Position numbers and translations under genes: made by a program
The notes under the pieces: model-generated
Told to the model about the DNA's origin: nothing
What the model saw: the letters and a program-made list of their open reading frames with translations, nothing else
The model's database searches: none
In this document: positions 5,302 to 7,001 of the stretch, piece after piece
Position numbering within the stretch: position 1 is the first letter of the stretch
Layout: each line of letters opens with the position of its first letter
Source: Ilumatobacteraceae bacterium
Lineage (GTDB): Bacteria; Actinomycetota; Acidimicrobiia; Acidimicrobiales; Ilumatobacteraceae
Direction of reading: 5' to 3'
NCBI GenBank assembly: GCA_025464045.1
Contig: JAODBQ010000552.1
Coordinates: 1 to 7,001 of the forward strand
Length of the DNA: 7,001 bases

Positions 5302-6789
5302 TCAGAGCAGGGCGCGGACCCGGTCGATCGTGTCGGCCTCCGCCGGCGTCTTGTCGTCGCGGTACCGGCGAACGCGCGCGAAGCGCAGGGCGACGCCGCC
5401 CGGGTACCGGGTCGAGCGCTGGACGCCGTCGAGCGCGATCTCGACGACGCGCTCTGGGCGAACGTGCACCACGTGCGCGGCCGGCCCCGCCTCGTCGCCG
5501 ATCGCCAGCCGTTGCAGCTCCGCGGTCTGCCACGTCAGCAACTGGTCAGTCATCCCCTTGAACGTCTTGCCGACCATCACGAAGGTGCTGTCCGGGCCCC
5601 GCGCGCCGAGGTGGAGGTTGCTCAGCCACCCGCGTCGGCGACCGTGGCCCCACTCCGCGGCGAGCACGACGAGGTCGAGCGTGTGCACCGGCTTGACCTT
5701 GCGCCACGTGGCACCGCGCCGGCCGGCCTGGTAGGGCGAGTCGAGGGCCTTGACCATCACGCCTTCGTGACCCGCGTCCAACGCGGTCTGGGCGAACACC
5801 TCCGCCGCCTCGGAGTCGCCGGTGTCGAGCGTCGGCAGGCGCAGCGGTGATGGGACGAGCTCCGCGAGCGCCGCCTTGCGCTCGGCGAGCGGCCGGTCGA
5901 TCAACGACTCGCCGCCGACGTGCAGCACGTCGAAGAAGAACGGGCGCAGCGCGGTGCTCGCCGTCATCGTGTCCTGGAACTTGAGCGGGTTGCCGTCGAG
6001 GTCGAGCCCGAGCGACTCGCCGTCGACGACGAACCGTTCAACCGGGACGGCGAGCGCGGCGGTGACGATGTCGGGCACCCGCGCCCCGATCTCGTGCAGG
6101 CTGCGGGTGAACACGCGCACGTCGTCGCCGGAGCGGTGCACCTGGATGCGCGCCCCGTCGAGCTTCCATTCCACGCTGGCCGGCCCGGTCAGCGCGAGCG
6201 CATCGGTGACCGTCCGCGCCGTCGCGGCGAGCATCGGCTGCACCCCGACGAGCGGGGTCAGCCCGACGTCGAGATCGCCCCCGGTGAGCGCGACGCGCGC
6301 GGCCGCGCCGAGGTCGCCGAGCAGCATCGCCGCGCGCCGCACCTCGGCCACCGGCCGGCCGGCGGCCTTCGCCACCGCGTCGGTGAGCACCCCCTCGTTC
6401 GCACCCTGGCGGAGCTCGCCGATGATGACCCGGTAGAGGTGATCCTGCTCGTCGCGCGTCGAGCGCGCGAACAGGTCCTCCAGCACCGCGCCGCGCTCGC
6501 GCTGCGAGCCGCTGCCCTGCGCGGCGGCGAGATGCGCGAAGGCACGGTCGACGTCGAGGACGGTGAGCGTCGGCTGGTCCGCAGGCGTCGGTCGACGGTC
6601 GGCGAGCGTGGCCCAGCCGACCCCGAGCCTGCCCTGGCGCGGGGCGCCGACCAGCAGCCCGACCGCCGGCACGATCTCGTCCGGATCGAGCGAGCCGAGC
6701 GCGTCAGCGAGGGCGGCGACCTTGGCGAGTCGCTTGCTGGTGGCGGTTGCCGCTCGCGATGCGTCGACGAGGGCGACAAGCGCCGTCAT
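5302..6789 (-). CDS. lig: ATP-dependent DNA ligase, LigB type
   Basis: Seals nicks in duplex DNA by ligase adenylation, AMP transfer to the 5' phosphate and phosphodiester formation. The 495-residue protein has the three expected parts: an N-terminal DNA-binding domain (about 1-175, with GELRQGANEGVLTDAVAKAAG at 124-144), the nucleotidyltransferase domain and a C-terminal OB domain. Seen: motif I KLDGAR at 209-214 with adenylated Lys209; TRSLHEIG at 228-235; DGES at 256-259 with Glu258; motif III FFFDVLH at 284-290; motif IV EGVMVK at 342-347; motif V TWRKVKP at 361-367 with Lys364 and Lys366; and C-terminal ALRFARVRRYRDDK at 467-480. This matches the archaeal-like/actinobacterial LigB group, an accessory ligase beside NAD-dependent LigA, rather than LigC or LigD. 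The ATG at 6789 overlaps the zwf stop in an ATGA and has no spaced ribosome binding site, so translation probably depends on ribosomes finishing zwf. The frame is open further upstream, but that part is antisense-like sequence within zwf. Confidence 0.95.
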   Translation of the reverse strand: MTALVALVDASRAATATSKRLAKVAALADALGSLDPDEIVPAVGLLVGAPRQGRLGVGWATLADRRPTPADQPTLTVLDVDRAFAHLAAAQGSGSQRERGAVLEDLFARSTRDEQDHLYRVIIGELRQGANEGVLTDAVAKAAGRPVAEVRRAAMLLGDLGAAARVALTGGDLDVGLTPLVGVQPMLAATARTVTDALALTGPASVEWKLDGARIQVHRSGDDVRVFTRSLHEIGARVPDIVTAALAVPVERFVVDGESLGLDLDGNPLKFQDTMTASTALRPFFFDVLHVGGESLIDRPLAERKAALAELVPSPLRLPTLDTGDSEAAEVFAQTALDAGHEGVMVKALDSPYQAGRRGATWRKVKPVHTLDLVVLAAEWGHGRRRGWLSNLHLGARGPDSTFVMVGKTFKGMTDQLLTWQTAELQRLAIGDEAGPAAHVVHVRPERVVEIALDGVQRSTRYPGGVALRFARVRRYRDDKTPAEADTIDRVRALL

Positions 6790-7001
6790 TCCGTGCGCGC
6801 ATCGCGCCACGCCCGCTCGAACGGCAGTCGCCAGGCATGTGGCGCAACGAGTTGATGGATCGCGTTCGGCCCCCACGACCCCGGAGGGTAGGAGCGCACC
6901 GGCGGCGGCGAGTTGAGCAGCGGCATCGACAGCTCCCACAGCCGCTCGATGCCCTCGGCGGTCGTGAACAGGGTGTGATCGCCGCTCATCGCGTCGTGGA
7001 T
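6786..7001 (-). CDS. zwf: Glucose-6-phosphate dehydrogenase, C-terminal fragment (5' end outside window)
   Basis: Only the last 71 codons and the stop are present; the gene starts beyond the right edge. The enzyme oxidises glucose-6-phosphate to 6-phosphogluconolactone with NADP+, the entry step of the oxidative pentose phosphate pathway. The fragment reads in frame from the window edge and carries the typical end of the family: HDAMSGDHTLFTT (2-14), the helix ERLWELSMPLL (19-29), a Pro-rich turn, and YPPGSWGPNAIHQL (38-51), followed by a short basic/aromatic tail PHAWRLPFERAWRDARTE. Family members are about 460-510 residues, so most of the protein, including the NADP-binding and catalytic regions, cannot be judged. 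The internal ATG that begins the MSGDHT segment is not a start, since the homology continues upstream of it. The TGA stop overlaps the ATG of the ligase by 4 bp. Confidence 0.92.
   Translation of the reverse strand: MHDAMSGDHTLFTTAEGIERLWELSMPLLNSPPPVRSYPPGSWGPNAIHQLVAPHAWRLPFERAWRDARTE

Noticed and set aside
5920..6855. 311-codon open frame on the plus strand opposite the ligase gene
   Set aside because: It is antisense in register to the ligase, Arg/Glu/His-rich, and has no recognisable domain or ribosome binding site.
6790..6939. Fifty-codon N-terminal extension of the ligase
   Set aside because: It would overlap the zwf 3' end in another frame. The ATG at 6789 overlaps the zwf stop and gives the normal family N-terminus and length.

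Overview
The window looks like ordinary housekeeping chromosome from a high-GC bacterium, most likely an actinomycete-type lineage (Actinomycetota). The evidence is the strong G/C bias at third codon positions, the long spurious open frames opposite real genes, an actinobacterial LigB-type ATP-dependent DNA ligase, a Pro/Gly-rich two-helix DUF4190 protein, and near-leaderless starts with TANNNT -10 boxes. Acidimicrobiia would fit, but the sequence alone does not fix the class. I see no mobile elements, CRISPR arrays, rRNA or tRNA genes, phage genes or defence genes.

Layout. Bases 1-3040 (minus strand) hold the N-terminal two thirds of gltB, the large subunit of glutamate synthase; its 3' end runs off the left edge. 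A 186-bp divergent intergenic region (3041-3226) separates it from a small plus-strand membrane protein gene of the DUF4190 type (3227-3619). A 120-bp convergent gap with two candidate hairpins follows. Then comes a minus-strand series, read from right to left: the last 71 codons of zwf (glucose-6-phosphate dehydrogenase, 6786-7001), an ATP-dependent DNA ligase (5302-6789) overlapping zwf by 4 bp, an endonuclease/exonuclease/phosphatase (EEP) family protein (4424-5239), and thymidine kinase tdk (3740-4342).

How the genes fit together. gltB makes glutamate from glutamine and 2-oxoglutarate using NADPH, and zwf is a main source of NADPH and pentose phosphate. Ligase, EEP hydrolase and thymidine kinase all act on nucleic acids or nucleotides, so the zwf-lig-EEP-tdk series could join pentose/NADPH supply to DNA repair and dTMP salvage. 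That link is inferred from gene order only. The ligase is probably translationally coupled to zwf. The EEP gene has no visible promoter of its own. tdk has a possible near-leaderless promoter and may be transcribed separately.

All recognised genes are intact where visible, with key catalytic residues present. I found no convincing new system. The points most worth a second look are small: the coupled zwf-ligase junction, a perfect 12-bp palindrome upstream of the DUF4190 gene, and two candidate leaderless starts. No stretch longer than 300 bases lacks a gene.
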